In this document: in pieces, positions 30,134-42,400 of the stretch
How the letters are laid out: each line of letters opens with the position of its first letter
How positions within the stretch are numbered: the first letter of the stretch is position 1
Assembly: GCF_000150955.2 (NCBI RefSeq)
Contig: NC_011679.1
Coordinates: forward strand, 124,001-188,000
Direction of reading: 5' to 3'
Source of the DNA: Phaeodactylum tricornutum CCAP 1055/1
Taxonomy: Eukaryota; Bacillariophyta; Bacillariophyceae; Surirellales; Neidiaceae
DNA: 64,000 bases
Made by a program: the position numbers and the translations under genes
Notes under the pieces: model-generated
The model's database searches: none
The model's input: the letters and a program-made list of their open reading frames with translations, nothing else
Told to the model about the DNA's origin: nothing

Positions 30134-33100
30134 ATGTCGTATGAAGCGCACCAGCCGATGGCCTCACAAACATTGAGAACAAGTGAAGACAAAGACCATC
30201 AGTCCGAACCCATGATGAAGAAAACAAAGCTTCGCACGGCCAAAGACGTGATGGATCGTTTACGGTGGGAAAACCCATCGGCAAGCCGTAGCATCATGAT
30301 CGGCTACGATGACCGCATAAATGGTCCGATGGAAATTTCCTTCCAGAAGTTTCAATCTATAAAAAATGGCGGGGATATCCCGGAACATCGGATTTTGTAC
30401 TTTCGAAACGTTGAGGCTTCGTCGTCCGACAGCAGAGGCTACGGTGAAATTGTCTGGGATCGAGCAGGACGTGTCGACAAAATCTTTACGCCGGAAGGAG
30501 ATTTGCGAGGAGACGTCTCGGCGGAAACGGAAACGGCGGCGCTTCAAGCCGTCGCGACTATGACACGTTTGGCGTAAGTCGTGCGATCGAACTAAAAAGG
30601 CGAATTTGTTGTTCCAGTCTCTGCGCGCTAGATGCTGACTCGGTGCTGCTGACTTTTCTAACATTCGACAGTGCGAAGGAAAAAGAAACACTATTTTTGA
30701 TGGAGCGAGCTCTGCTGGCCAAAGCCAATCGGTGTGAAATGGCCAAGGCGGCGTTAGAGAATATAAAGCGGGAAGAACATACGGGTTCTGGTAGGAAGCA
30801 AGCTAGTAAGACGACACCGGTTCATACCGGTAGTCCGTCACAGTCAGAATCGGGGAATGACCGCAAACGGCACTTCGAAGATGCATCGCATAAACCTGAA
30901 CCATGTGTATCAACCAGTACAATGGACACGATACCGCCCGAGACTATCCAGAGACTTCGATTGGAGGCAATCTTCCATCCAAAATTCGAAAACGAGAATC
31001 GCAATGACCAGTCTGTTCGGGAACAAATGAAGCAACGAGTAGCATCGCATTCGGGGTACCTGGAAGTTACGTTGAAACACTCAGGATCGCTACTGTTATG
31101 GAGTGGACAACAGCGCTACTACAGCAAGAATTCGACCGATAATCGTTTTACCGCAGTTGGAGAAATTCTACTGAGGCAGCATTTTGTGCGAAGCTTTTGG
31201 AACGATGCCATTGATGCCACGGCAGACAAAGGAATGAAAAATTTGATGCAGGAACGAATGTATAAAGCATGCAGTGACTTTGTGGAATCCAATCGCTTGA
31301 CGCTTGCTTTTGAAGTGGTAACATCCGTTTTAGGTGACCACGGTGCGCGACCTAAACGCGATTTTTTGATATTGACTGCTGTTGCCGACCGATCGAATGA
31401 ACGTTTTTACTCGACCTCGGAACTTGTAGAGTTTGCCCATCAGTTTCGTCTACCACACAATGATTCCTGGGTTTTTGCATCGCCTCAGAGTGTAGACGAT
31501 CTCTTTGCGTCTTACGACTCTTCGCGAGAACGTGGACTTGCCAGTGGTGTAGTCGCTAGTTTGTCGCAAGCTGCTGAAGCTCAGGTGGCCAGCCTATACC
31601 CTCACATCGATTTTCAGGGTGAAATCATCGAAGGACTTGTGATTCGATTTGTTTCTTACCGTGATCGCCTGACTATGCTACGAACGATTCAACGACTGTC
31701 GCGTACGTCAAAAGACCTGACGGAAAAGGTGCCACCGTCTCTTCCCAACTGCGTAGAGTTGATATTGTCGAAATCTGATCCGTTCTCGTTGGTTCTAAGG
31801 ACTGACGTTCGATCATTATTCCATGAATCTGCTAAAAATCAAACCCACTCCACTGCTGCATTTGAACGTCTACTCCAATCTACATTATCTCTTGGTGAGG
31901 TTCGAAGAAAGATGAATCGAGTGTCCCGATCGGAAAGCATCGACATACCGGCCTTAGCAAAAGAATTGGAGAATTCAGAAAATAGAGAGACTCAGCGTAT
32001 TGCCAAACTGATATCTACATTGACTGGAATCAACGCACGGGTCGACTATTCTGTGATGGAAGAATCAATTGAAAATGGCGATTCTTCAGAATCAAGATGG
32101 TTATTCATGCTTCATGTTATACATGATGCCACATTTCCAAAGTTTCAACGCAATATGAGTGAAGGCGACATGCCTTTATTCCGCGGTTTCGCTGTTGAGC
32201 TATGTAACGACCAGACCTCAAGTTTGAAGCAAACTTTGTTAGGGGTTTCAGAAAGGTCTGAAAGCAGTCAGAATAGTGATGGGGAACTTCTGATGCTCAA
32301 GATGAAGTTTCTTCCCTACATGGTACGGCAAAGCAATGCCATCGTTGAAACGATTGCCTTATGTCGATCTCATCGACCACGAAACGCAATGACTTGTCTT
32401 ACAGTAAATTTGAACTTCTGTGTTCATCTTAGGTTCGGACATTCGGGTGTCGGAATGGATTGCGAAGCCTGCGACAAGGTGGATCAGAATCCTTTGTCCA
32501 GTATACCAATTCGATGCTGACGAAATGGCAGGTGTCGAAAGATGCCAAAGACACATGGGGACCTTTTTTCAAAGCATGGGCAATGTACGCGAAGGATTGG
32601 CTCGCAGCTCGTCCTATCGGAGAAGCCAACAAGTGTTTTCCGCTCCTGAACGACTTCAACTATCTAGATCATTTGGAGCGATTTCTTGAAATGTACGAAT
32701 CCGGATTATTTGCCGCTGCAACAGAAACGGCGACCAAGTCTTCTCTGAGCGGGTTGACTGTTGTTGTGGCGCCAGATCGCTCAATATCTCGAGTAGTTGC
32801 CGACTTCATTGCGCATGAACTTGGAGGTGCAGCTCGCATCGACGATCTCAACCGGATCACCGTTGACAAGTTGGCTGATATGTGTGCACCGGGACTTGGA
32901 GCAGTGTGTAGTGCTGTGGTTGCCGATGGCATTGGCCAGCTTCGAAGATTGACGAAAGACCACGCCGACAGTATCTCTTTAGTGTTTTTCCAATGCTCTG
33001 AGGAAGGCATCCGAAGCCTTTTCCTTCCAGAAAAAGAGATAAAGAAGACGATGGGTATGCTCAATGGATGGCGAAAAACAATATGCTCTTATAAAGTCGA

Positions 33101-34691
33101 GCTGTCTCGTTCCTCTTTGATTGATGTAGAGCCAATGGAAACTGACGAAGGCTGTCGCTTGATGCCGTCGGAGAATTTTATAGAGGTTTTGTCTCGGCTT
33201 CGCACCGCTGCTGTCGATGCCGCGGATGAATCCGCAGGGGCCTTGCTCTTCTTTCCAGGCATACCGGGATGCGGTAAATCGAGTTTGACTTGCACAGAAG
33301 TCCAAGGCGAACTTCAATCTTCTCTGAAGCAGCGAAACCATCCTTGCGAATTGATAGTGAAGGTCGGTGACCAGACTAGAGGCAAATTTTGGCAAGTTGT
33401 AAAGCATGAACGAGCAAAGCGTAAGGCATCCCTCTACATTGTCGACAAAAACGTACCCGCTTCGACCTGGGAAACAGTGGCAGACGTCTGTGGAAGCACA
33501 AATGCTGTTGGCATCCCAGTCTTACCCGATGCTGTGTCCTTGGCAACGACGAGAGTAAAGGGCCTACGTAGACCAGATGGCGCAATCGTGGAAGAAAAGG
33601 TACACGTTTACCCTTTCTCGCTCCGGTATCTTGCTCTTTGTATGGCGCGAGTGTTGTCAAGAACTCCGTCTTCTCACATAGGCAAACTGGATCGGGGTAC
33701 AAAGCGAGCGTGTATGGTGGTGATCAAGTTCTTTTGCTTGTATCGCCGAATAGCGTCTCATGAGTTACTTGACTCGATCAGTGCAAAGTTTAACACTGTT
33801 GGAGCGACGGTATCGCCGATTACCGTGTCTGTGTTAAAATCTAGTTCTAAAAGCCTTCCAGGCGATTTAGAGTCGCTGCTTATGGAGGCTCTGCGGGCTC
33901 AATTTGGTTACGACCTCGCCAGAGGCAGTAGCGATACGACAAAGACGAACGATTCTTACCTGGATGCACTGGAGGATCAGCTGCGCCAATCCATTGACAC
34001 ACATTTAGCAGCGATCTACGACATGGCTGCAGACGAACAAATATCGCGAGGAATGTTTGTCAAAGGATTTTTAGATCGTATTGCGCAATTGGATTCCGTG
34101 GAACCAAAGGCCTCGATCTTGACCAACTGCTTTCCTCCCACACCGTCTTTCTATAAGATTGCTTCCTTTGATGTTGACGTAGATGAAGTCCACAAAGTCG
34201 TCCTGAAAGTGGCAAAGGATGCGCGGTTGTCGGTTCTAATGGAAGCAATCGTGGGCTCCCGTTCGGCCGCGAACGTGTGGACTGGTAGGTCGAGTGTCAA
34301 TGCAGATCTTATTCGCAACACTCACGTAACGATGCTGCATTGCGAAGAAACAACTCAGGAAGAGATGGAGGCAGCGTTTGGTGCGCTGTGCGGCTGTCGG
34401 GGCACCATTCAAGTGGTTGGCCTGCTATGGAGTCCGACTGTAGCGGCACTCGCCGTCGCTTTACCGGAGAAGACGGAGTGCGGGTACGATGTTCCTGCGT
34501 GCCGTAATGAGTTTGCCCATATCACAATTTGGTGCGCTACGGGCCAGGAAACCAAAGCGGCGAACGACTTGCCGCATCTGGCAGCGAACGGGTCCGCGAC
34601 ACGGGTCGATTTTGCGAGATGCTTCCCGTTGGTGGGCACAATCGCGCTTTGGTCCGACAGGAAAACATCCAAAGGGATTGAAGAGAAGTGA
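30134..34691 (+). CDS. Plant-type tRNA ligase (RNL/TRL1) with N-terminal MJ1316 domain
   Basis: Joins tRNA halves after intron removal and may act in unfolded-protein-response mRNA splicing. Exons 30134-30573, 30672-32322, 32433-34691; introns 30574-30671 and 32323-32432; the joins keep phase, giving 1449 aa. Domains: MJ1316/DUF504 RNA-end recognition domain (about 33-119: SIMIGYDDRINGPMEIS, DIPEHRILYF, GEIVWDRAGRVDKIF). Plant-type ligase domain with nucleotidyl Lys282 in LKHSGSLLLW, then LVTSVLGDHGARP and GEIIEGLVIRFVS. Polynucleotide kinase P-loop FFPGIPGCGKSSL (about 972-985). C-terminal cyclic phosphodiesterase with two HxT motifs, HVTML (about 1328) and HITIW (about 1393). Similarity is to plant RNL rather than the bacterial or RtcB type. 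The MJ1316 domain is an addition. Confidence 0.93.
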
Positions 34692-35452
34692 CCAATAGGT
34701 AGATACTTGAAACGCTTTGTGAAAACATGTTAGATACACCCATATTTTATTGGTATATACGTAGTTGAAAAAGAAGGACGACACTATGGGCTTCAGGGAC
34801 AGACTTGCAAGCGAATAATGGAAGTCGCATCTTTAAGTGGAAATGCTTTTAGACAGTCACTATAGAAGGTATTTACCCAATGATCTTCTATTTCCCTATG
34901 ACACTTTTTGTATTTTTCATGGTAATGAGAATACCCATTCACGCTTTGACTACAATAGGAGCGTCTTGGGCTTCATCACATTAATCATTGATCGATTTCT
35001 CCGGTTTGTTTTTCCGAATCCAAGTAACTGTAAATATAAAAAAATATTTTAGATCACACACAATACCGCATATTTTTCGAAACAGGCTATTTCTGATCGG
35101 TGAGAAAATACAGTCCCGTACGTGGAAAACAGAGCCGGACTTACTGTTGCGTTATAGCTGGAGAGGGGCTTCCCTTTTTAAATCTAATGTCAGAACGCGA
35201 CTGTATTTCACAGTCAGCGTCAACCACCGAAACATTCTGCCATCATGCGAGGGCCCTTAAGACTTATGGTGTGATTCACGAACAGCTGAGGTTTTCGAAC
35301 CAGGATAGTACGCGGGATCGTTTTCCTCGACTACTCAAAGCATATGTGATTGTAAGCAACATCCAGTCGGAGGAGGAATTCCTCTCACAATTCTCGGCAC
35401 ACTTTTGGTGCACACTCCAAAAACAAGAGCAAACTCTTTGTAACATCCAACC
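34692..35452. other. Intergenic, AT-rich
   Basis: About 760 bp, locally AT-rich. Holds TTCACAGTCA (35207-35216), a copy of the recurrent motif, about 240 bp upstream of the secreted VWD protein. Short frames show no family features. Confidence 0.5.
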
Positions 35453-36877
35453 ATGCCATCTTACTTCACCTTGCCAATTCTCGTCGTCCTCTTGAGCAGC
35501 ATGGCTCCTGTTTCAACGAGCTACCAGTGTGAGCTACCCAAGGAATTCAGCATCTACTCCGTTATTTCGAAGGAAGACGCGTCCATCGGTGCGCACAGTA
35601 TGTACAAGGGCGTGGCTGTCGGAGGGACTCTTTCCGATGGAACTCCTGACAGTAGCGCCACATTTGATCGCACTACGTCCCGAGTCAAAGCACTTGCCAA
35701 CCCCAACAGATTTAATTTCAATGGAGGCATCGAGACGGGGGTTTCCCTTGAAACCTCTGTCGACTTTGGCCACTTTGAATGGCTGGCTGGTGCAGCCAAG
35801 AGTGGTGATTTTGAGGGCGGCAAAAAAGTTGTTGTCCTGACAAAAGGGGGAACTTACAATCTCTACGATTTTCGAAATGGGGGTCAAGGTGAAGACAATG
35901 GAAACACGATCGTCATTTTCAATACCAGCGACGACGTTATCTTGACTAAAACTCACGATGGACGTCAGTTCGGACCTTCTGTCATTGCCCCATTCTCCAA
36001 GGTCATTGTTTTGGGAAATGCTGGTTTTGTGGATGGAACTATTGTGGGCAAGCAAGTTGTTACCAGTGGTGGCAATCAGGGACAGCTCCAATTGCATGGA
36101 GACAACTATAACGGCCCTTTTGTATGCGGGGTCAACCCTGGTAGTGGTGGAGATCCTCATTTCAAGACTTGGTTGGGTCGACGTTATGATTTCCACCACC
36201 AGTGTGATCTACTGCTTGTCAAAAGCGAGTCGTTTATGGAAGGAAAGGGTCTAGAAGTTCAAATCCGGACGACTTCCAAGAGCTCCTTTTCCTACATTAG
36301 TGGTGTTGCTGTTCGCATTGGTCGCGATGTCTTGGAAATTAGCCAAACAGAGCATTTCTACAACGGCAGCCAGGACTATGACCTCACCAAAGCTCGCATA
36401 GGCGGATACTCGGTCGAGATTACATATTCCCTCAAATCCTCCACTTCCTTTGTGCGGAATTACGTTATTGAGATCTCGCCTTCCTTCATAATTGTCGTAA
36501 TCGTCCGCAAGAACTTGATGGAAGTCCGCTTCCACGGCGCGGATGAAAACTTAATCGGAGATAGCGTCGGCATGTTGGGAGAATACCGCAATGGCACGCT
36601 CCTCTCGAGATCCGGCATCGAAATCGAGGATCTCTCCGAGTTTGGAAACGAATGGCAGGTTAACTACGCCGATTCGGCACTCTTCAGTTCCACACAGAGC
36701 CCCCAGTTCCCCCAGAAGTGTACCCCACCGGCGCCAGTCGACCAAGCACGTTACCTCCGTCACGGCATCAGCCTCGCCCAAGCGGAAAAGGCCTGCGAAG
36801 GGTGGGGAGAAGAAATGGACGATTGTGTGTTTGACGTCATGGCTACCGGTGACATTGACGTTGCTTTCGCCTTTTGA
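35453..36877 (+). CDS. Secreted choice-of-anchor A / VWD-like domain protein
   Basis: Single frame, 474 aa, probably extracellular. Signal peptide (PSYFTLPILVVLLSSMAPVS). Residues about 30-225 resemble the choice-of-anchor A / collagen-binding-like beta domain (YSVISKEDASIGAHSMYKG, AVGGTLSDG, VIVLGNAGFVDGTIVGKQV). Residues about 232-400 are VWD-like, beginning GGDPHFKTWLGRRYDFHHQC with later HGADENLIGDSVGMLGEY. The last about 50 residues keep the Cys-rich C8-like ending (AEKACEGWGEEMDDCVFDVM). Such combinations suggest a cell-surface adhesive or wall-associated protein. The role is inferred; there is no enzyme motif. Confidence 0.85.
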   Translation: MPSYFTLPILVVLLSSMAPVSTSYQCELPKEFSIYSVISKEDASIGAHSMYKGVAVGGTLSDGTPDSSATFDRTTSRVKALANPNRFNFNGGIETGVSLETSVDFGHFEWLAGAAKSGDFEGGKKVVVLTKGGTYNLYDFRNGGQGEDNGNTIVIFNTSDDVILTKTHDGRQFGPSVIAPFSKVIVLGNAGFVDGTIVGKQVVTSGGNQGQLQLHGDNYNGPFVCGVNPGSGGDPHFKTWLGRRYDFHHQCDLLLVKSESFMEGKGLEVQIRTTSKSSFSYISGVAVRIGRDVLEISQTEHFYNGSQDYDLTKARIGGYSVEITYSLKSSTSFVRNYVIEISPSFIIVVIVRKNLMEVRFHGADENLIGDSVGMLGEYRNGTLLSRSGIEIEDLSEFGNEWQVNYADSALFSSTQSPQFPQKCTPPAPVDQARYLRHGISLAQAEKACEGWGEEMDDCVFDVMATGDIDVAFAF

Positions 36878-37194
36878 AAAGCGCAACAACAAGATTGTAG
36901 AAATTCTGGCATGATATGTGAAAAGGGAGGCTTGATTGTGAACTCGTTTGGGTTTTGTATTCTGTTGATTGTCCGTAGTGACGAGAGAATCTGACGAGCA
37001 AGAAGCAGAAATCGATGACAATGAGAACAGTAAACGTTACAATAAGGGGCCAAAAGCCAATGTTTCACCTTGAGAACAGATGACGAGGATTAGTTGTGTG
37101 TAGAGTTTTCATACATGCGAGACTGCCGAGATTGGCTGTGAACAGCCGCGAACCGGTAGATTGACTGACAGTGCGAAGTGTATTTCACGAAAAC

Positions 37195-37230
37195 AGCCTG
37201 ACTGTGACTGTGAACAGCGATAGTCAGGCT
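37195..37230. repeat. Inverted repeat, 9-bp stem
   Basis: AGCCTGACT (37195-37203) pairs with AGTCAGGCT (37222-37230) across an 18-base loop that contains TGACTGTGAA. Confidence 0.8.
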
Positions 37231-37237
37231 GCCTTTG

Positions 37238-37266
37238 ATGCGGTGTTTTGTGCCCAAACACCGCAT
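37238..37266. repeat. Inverted repeat, perfect 11-bp stem
   Basis: ATGCGGTGTTT (37238-37248) pairs perfectly with AAACACCGCAT (37256-37266) across a 7-base loop (TGTGCCC). It sits 7 bp from the preceding inverted repeat, about 360 bp past the VWD gene stop. Confidence 0.85.
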
Positions 37267-37874
37267 TAAAAGTACTAGGTTAACTCTTTTTTATCGCGGT
37301 TCACGTAGAGCCAGTACAAAATATGAAACTCGAACCCAATTTCGCTTCCAATTGCATCTACACATCCAAAGAAAACATAGAATTGGCAAAGAACGGTATT
37401 GATAGAGGAATTGCTAAGATCAAGCACAGTTGTCTTCAACCCAAGTTCAACTTTGTGGCTTGTCTGGTTTACTTGTTGTTGCGTTGGTGGTACTTGTGGC
37501 AACGCTCAGCTATGCATAGCAGTTCATCCTGACTATTTTGTCATCAAGTTACAGGTAAAAAATAGAACAATGTGAAGGGCCTTTTGGGGGAAAAGGTAGA
37601 GTCAAACAGTACAAATGGCCGATAAACACGTGTAATTTAGGGTTATTTTAGGGTTACCGCAACGAACCGCATGAAAGATCTCAAATTCACCGCAAATAAG
37701 CTCTTTGCGGTTGCTGCGGGAAAACCGAATTAAAGGCAGCCTGGCGACAGTCGATAGTGGAACAGGGTGAGCCTCATGTAAAGTAGCAAGGCCTCTCTGC
37801 AGCCTTCTTATCATTGCTTCAATCTCGCACATCGTGGGTCTCCTACCTTGGTCAATACAAAATAGGCGATAACA

Positions 37875-38462
37875 ATGAAAGATAGCTCGGAATTGCCTTT
37901 GACGGCTTACCAGCGCACGCAGCTCCAACATCTCCGCACCGTGATCAGTCCCTCGAGCCAAGTCATCTTGGCACCTACAGAGCATCACCAGCATGACGAC
38001 CAAGAACAACAACAACAACAGCAACAACGGCACCACCTGGGTTCCGCTGATGCTGTAACGCAATCGACGGCGGCAGAAGCTCCGGAAAACCCTACCGCCA
38101 AACGAACAGCGGAACTGTACACACAACTGGATTTGGCTCGAAGGATACGGCGCAGACTCGAGCAATCCGTACAAACGGCAGAGGAATTTGCCAGTGAGGA
38201 GTCCGACACATTCAAAGTCCTGCGACATAATAAGCATTTACTATCACAGCGGCGGGACGATGTTCTGCAACTCGTAGCTTTGACGGAGGCCGTACAGGAA
38301 GGCTTTACGCTCGACAAGTACGATCATTATCAAAAGTTCTTCGCAAAGGATGACACACTTGCGAAGCGAGCTCGACAAGTAGTCCGCGATCAAGTGCGAC
38401 GTTTAGCGGACGAAGAGCACGAAAAACTCGAGAAAATAATCAAGCGTTCCGAGGAAAGCTAA
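37875..38462 (+). CDS. Coiled-coil protein with polyglutamine run, function unknown
   Basis: Single frame, 195 aa, ATG at 37875. An N-terminal region with a Gln/His-rich run (QEQQQQQQQRHH, about 43-54) is followed by about 120 residues of charged helix (RTAELYTQLDLARRIRRRLE, then heptad-like patterns to the end), predicting a coiled coil. No membrane segment or signal. It converges with ChlH, whose stop lies 120 bp downstream on the other strand. The frame is preferred over the overlapping opposite-strand frame because of its clean coiled-coil periodicity. Family not recognised. Confidence 0.65.
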   Translation: MKDSSELPLTAYQRTQLQHLRTVISPSSQVILAPTEHHQHDDQEQQQQQQQRHHLGSADAVTQSTAAEAPENPTAKRTAELYTQLDLARRIRRRLEQSVQTAEEFASEESDTFKVLRHNKHLLSQRRDDVLQLVALTEAVQEGFTLDKYDHYQKFFAKDDTLAKRARQVVRDQVRRLADEEHEKLEKIIKRSEES

Positions 38463-38585
38463 ATATTTGTTTTATATTAGCGATGTGCGGACATGCTATT
38501 TTATGTTTTTAGCTAGAATGATATGCTGACCTTCATCGTCAAGCTAGCCGCATTGATATCCCAGAAAGGCTATAGAATGGGAAAT

Positions 38586-39425
38586 TTATACACCTTCGAT
38601 GCGGTCTTCCACCTCCGCATACAGCTCCTGAAGACGCTCAATATTCTCATCCGACGTGTCCCAGTATCCGCGACCATTCGCTTCCAAGAATGTGGTCACC
38701 ATATCTCTGAAAGCGTTGGGATTCGTGTCGAGAAGACGCTTTTGCATCTCGGCATCCTCAATAAACACGCTGTTGGCGTCCTCAAATACAAAGTTATCGA
38801 CTTCGCCGGCGGTCGCGGACCATCCCATAGTATTGCGGAGACGCTTCTGGATTTCACGGACACCTTCATATCCTGTCGAAAGCATACCTTCGTAGAATTT
38901 CGGATTCAATAGCTTAGTACGGGCGTCGAGTCGAACGGTTTCGGACAATGTACGGACTTGAGCGTTGGCGGTGGTGGTATCAGCCATAAGCGACATGGGT
39001 TTCTTTTTATCGTCACGGAGACCTTGGACAACCTTAGTAGGATCAGAATCGTAGTAGTGCGAAACATCGGTAATCGAAATTTCAGACGAGTCCAAGTTTT
39101 GAAAGGTAACGTCAACAGTCTTCAAAGCGCTCTTGAAAAGAGCAGCCTGCTGTTCCATCATACCAGGCTTATCGGCGTTAAACGCAAAGCCCTTGCGCGT
39201 CAAGAACTGCTCCTGAAGCTGGCCTTCATCTTCCCATCCACCATTCTCAATGGCGAGGCCTACGTTAGCACTGTATGATCCGGCAGAGTTCGAGAAGACG
39301 CGAGCGGCGGCGTCACGGAGTGAGACTCCGAGTTCTTCGGCTTGCTCCATCGCGTGTTTCCGGACAAAGTTCATTTCTAAAGGTTCATCAGCTTCGGCAG
39401 CCATTTTGATTCCACGATCCATCAA

Positions 39426-39458
<33 letters not shown>

Positions 39459-42400
39459 ACCGGAGCATGAAACGACAACGTCGATACGGGGACGTCCAAG
39501 GACTTCCAAAGGAATAAGTTCGACCTTGTTGACGCGTCCAAGAGAATCAGCAACCGGGCGGACACCGACTAGAGCGAGCACCTGCGCGAGCGATTCCCCA
39601 TAGGTCTTGATGTTGTCGGTACCCCACAAAGTAAAGGCAATACTTTCGGGGAAGGCACCATCGTTCTCGTCCCGAAGCTTTTCGAGAAGTTTTCGAACAA
39701 CGTCCTGCGAAACTTCTACAGCAGCTGCTGTGGGAATAGAGGATGGATCAAGTGCATGCATATTGCGTCCAGTAGGTAGGACTGCAGGGTTGCGGATAGG
39801 GTCGCCACCAGGGGCGGGCATCAAAAACTCTCCGTTCAAAAGCTCCATTATTCCTCCGAGTTCATTGTTTGCCACAACTTGCTTGAGGCAGAACTCAAGA
39901 TATGTGATAACAGGGTCAAGGCGAGCCTCGTTCACATCGGGGAAACCGGCATCAATAATTGCTTTTGTCCAGGGCTTTTTCTGACCCATCATCTTTCCAA
40001 ACATGGCACTCATTTCGTCAAAGGCGGATTTGACTTCCTTGACACGTCCGTCAGAGCCGGTTGATTGCATAACCAAGGCGCGGACAGCAGCACGGGAAGC
40101 CATAACGATCTTCTCGTTTAGCTCGACATCCGTTAGGACACCTTGGTTGTTCCCACGGTAGACTTCGTTGATCTCACGACCAACCGATGAGGCAATCACC
40201 CGAGGAAGTCCTTCAATTTTGTCTTCCGGTCGATCGAGCTGACCAATGTTAACCAAGGTCGCGATGGCTTCTTCAGCGGTCGGTGGCACCCCAACAGTGT
40301 GCAGGCCACAAGGGAGGAGACGGCTTTCGATCTGCATAATCTGAGAATAAACTTGTCCCACAATACTGTCACGGTTTTCGGCAGTGTCCTTGGCGGCATC
40401 GTACGTTTCGAGACTGGGAAGATCAATGTCCTTATCCAAGTTGCAGGTCCAGGCGGTTGAGACAATAGAGTTGACAATAGCGGCGCCGCGTCCTTCGTTT
40501 CCGCGTAGACCCTGGAAAGAGGCGATGAGCTCTTTTAGTTCCTTCAGTCCCTTGTAGAGACCGGCGTTCTCCGCCGGCGGCGTCAGGTACGAGACTGTAG
40601 CAGAGTACGAGCGACGTTTGGCAATCGTGGCTTCTGACGGGTTGTTGGCAGCGTACAAGTAGGCGGATGGCAGCGAGTTAATCAGACGATCGGGGTAGCA
40701 GGTGCCGGACATACCTACCTGCTTGCCTGGCATGAATTCCAAAGATCCGTGCGTTCCGAAATGCAAAACAGCGTCGGCTTGGAAGATTTTCTCCAAGTAC
40801 GTATAGTATGCGGCGAAGCCGTGATGGGGGCTCGCGGATTTGGCGAAAAGCAATCGCATCGGGTCGCCCTCATATCCAAAGGAAGGCTGGACACCGATAA
40901 AGACGTTGCCAAACTGCTTTCCGTACACTACCAGGTTTTGACCGTCCGAGTTGAGGTTACCAGGTGCCGGTCCCCAGTTTTCCTCCAAATCCGTCGCGTA
41001 CGGGGTCAACTCGTAATATTCTTCGGTGCTCATGCGGTACGCAACATTGAGCTCGGGTGAAGAAATTTTTGCTTCGGGATCGTCCAGGACGGAAGCCATG
41101 ATGGCTTCCTTGTTCATGGGAGCGTCACCTACGTCGTATCCTTCCGATTTGAGCTGTCCCAAAACAGCCTTGATGGAATCAAAAACATCCAGGTAGGCGG
41201 CAGTTCCAACATTGCCCTTGTCCGGAGGAAAGGAGAAGATGGTTATGGCAATCTTCTTTTCAGACTTTGGCTTGGAGCGGAGGTTGGCCCACTTCAGAGA
41301 CCGATCGGCCAAAAGGTTGACACGATCGGCGAGCGGAACACTACGTCCCGTAGCACCTTCGCGACCAGCGAAAATAATGGGTTCGATAGCTCCATCAATT
41401 TCGGGCAAAGACACTTGCAGAGCAACCTGAATCGGATGGAGTCCGAGTTCGGATGACTGCCATTCCTCGAACGACTGGAAGACTAGGGGCACAGCGCACA
41501 TGTACGGACGATTCAACTTTTTGAGAACCTGTGAAGCCTTGGCGTGATCCTGCGAAGCCGGTCCTCCGACGAGGGCGAACCCAGTCAAGTTAATGACAGT
41601 GTCCACAATCGGCTTGCCATTGGAATCATAAAAGTATTCCTCGACAGGTCCGGAAAAATCCAAACCTCCCGAATAGATGGAAACGACACGGGCGCCACGG
41701 CTTTCGAGCTCGGAAATGAGCGAAACGTAGTGTGTGTCGTCCTTGGTGTTAATGTGGGACTTTTGGAGGATAATACCAATCGTTGGGGCCGTTTTGGGGT
41801 CGATACCGGCGTCGGGGCAGAATTCGTTGTTGTACCATTCAAAGTACTTTTGATTGTTTTCAAACACAATATCGGGAGCAACCGGGTGCCAAATGGCCTT
41901 GTCAGGTAGCAAGACGGGGTCCTCCGCTTTGACCTTGTCTTTTCCCTTCATAGATTCTTGGATGGGGGCGACGTAATCCTGTCCGATTTGGATCAGGAGA
42001 GATTCGAGATTTTCTGGGGATCCCCCGAGCCAGTACTGGAAACTCATCATAAAGGTACGCGCGTCCGCGGCCTTGTCACTGGGAAGAAATTTCAAAACCT
42101 TGGGAAGGGTACGCAGGAGCTTCAACATTCCTTCCTCAAAACTGGAACCATCTTCCTGCTTCTTCTTCTTCATGAAATCAGCCACGACACTCTTGGACTG
42201 TCCCAAGTTTTTCATAGTGAAGGTTCCCACCTTATTAAGACGCATGACTTCCGGCATGGAAGGGAAAACGAGACAGGCATCGAGACGTTCCCGTTGGGGT
42301 TCTACTACCTCGACGACCTTTTCGGCGAGCTCCTGCACAAAAATGAGGGAGCCGATGAAAATATTGGCGTCGGCCACATCCTTTTTGAACTGCTCAAAGG

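Larger units (their letters stand above)
36878..37874. other. Intergenic with paired hairpins and telo-box-like repeats
   Basis: About 1 kb without a supported gene. Contains two adjacent inverted repeats (37195-37266), three TGACTGTGA-type motifs near 37131-37214, and two TTTAGGGTTA copies (37635-37656). Confidence 0.5.

Noticed and set aside
34837-35260. Short plus-strand frames in the AT-rich region before the VWD gene
   Set aside because: Under 100 codons, no conserved pattern; AT-rich spacer.
37602-38237. 211-codon minus-strand frame opposite the coiled-coil gene
   Set aside because: Composition is irregular with Leu/Arg runs from the antisense of the Gln-rich repeat; the plus-strand frame has clean heptad periodicity.
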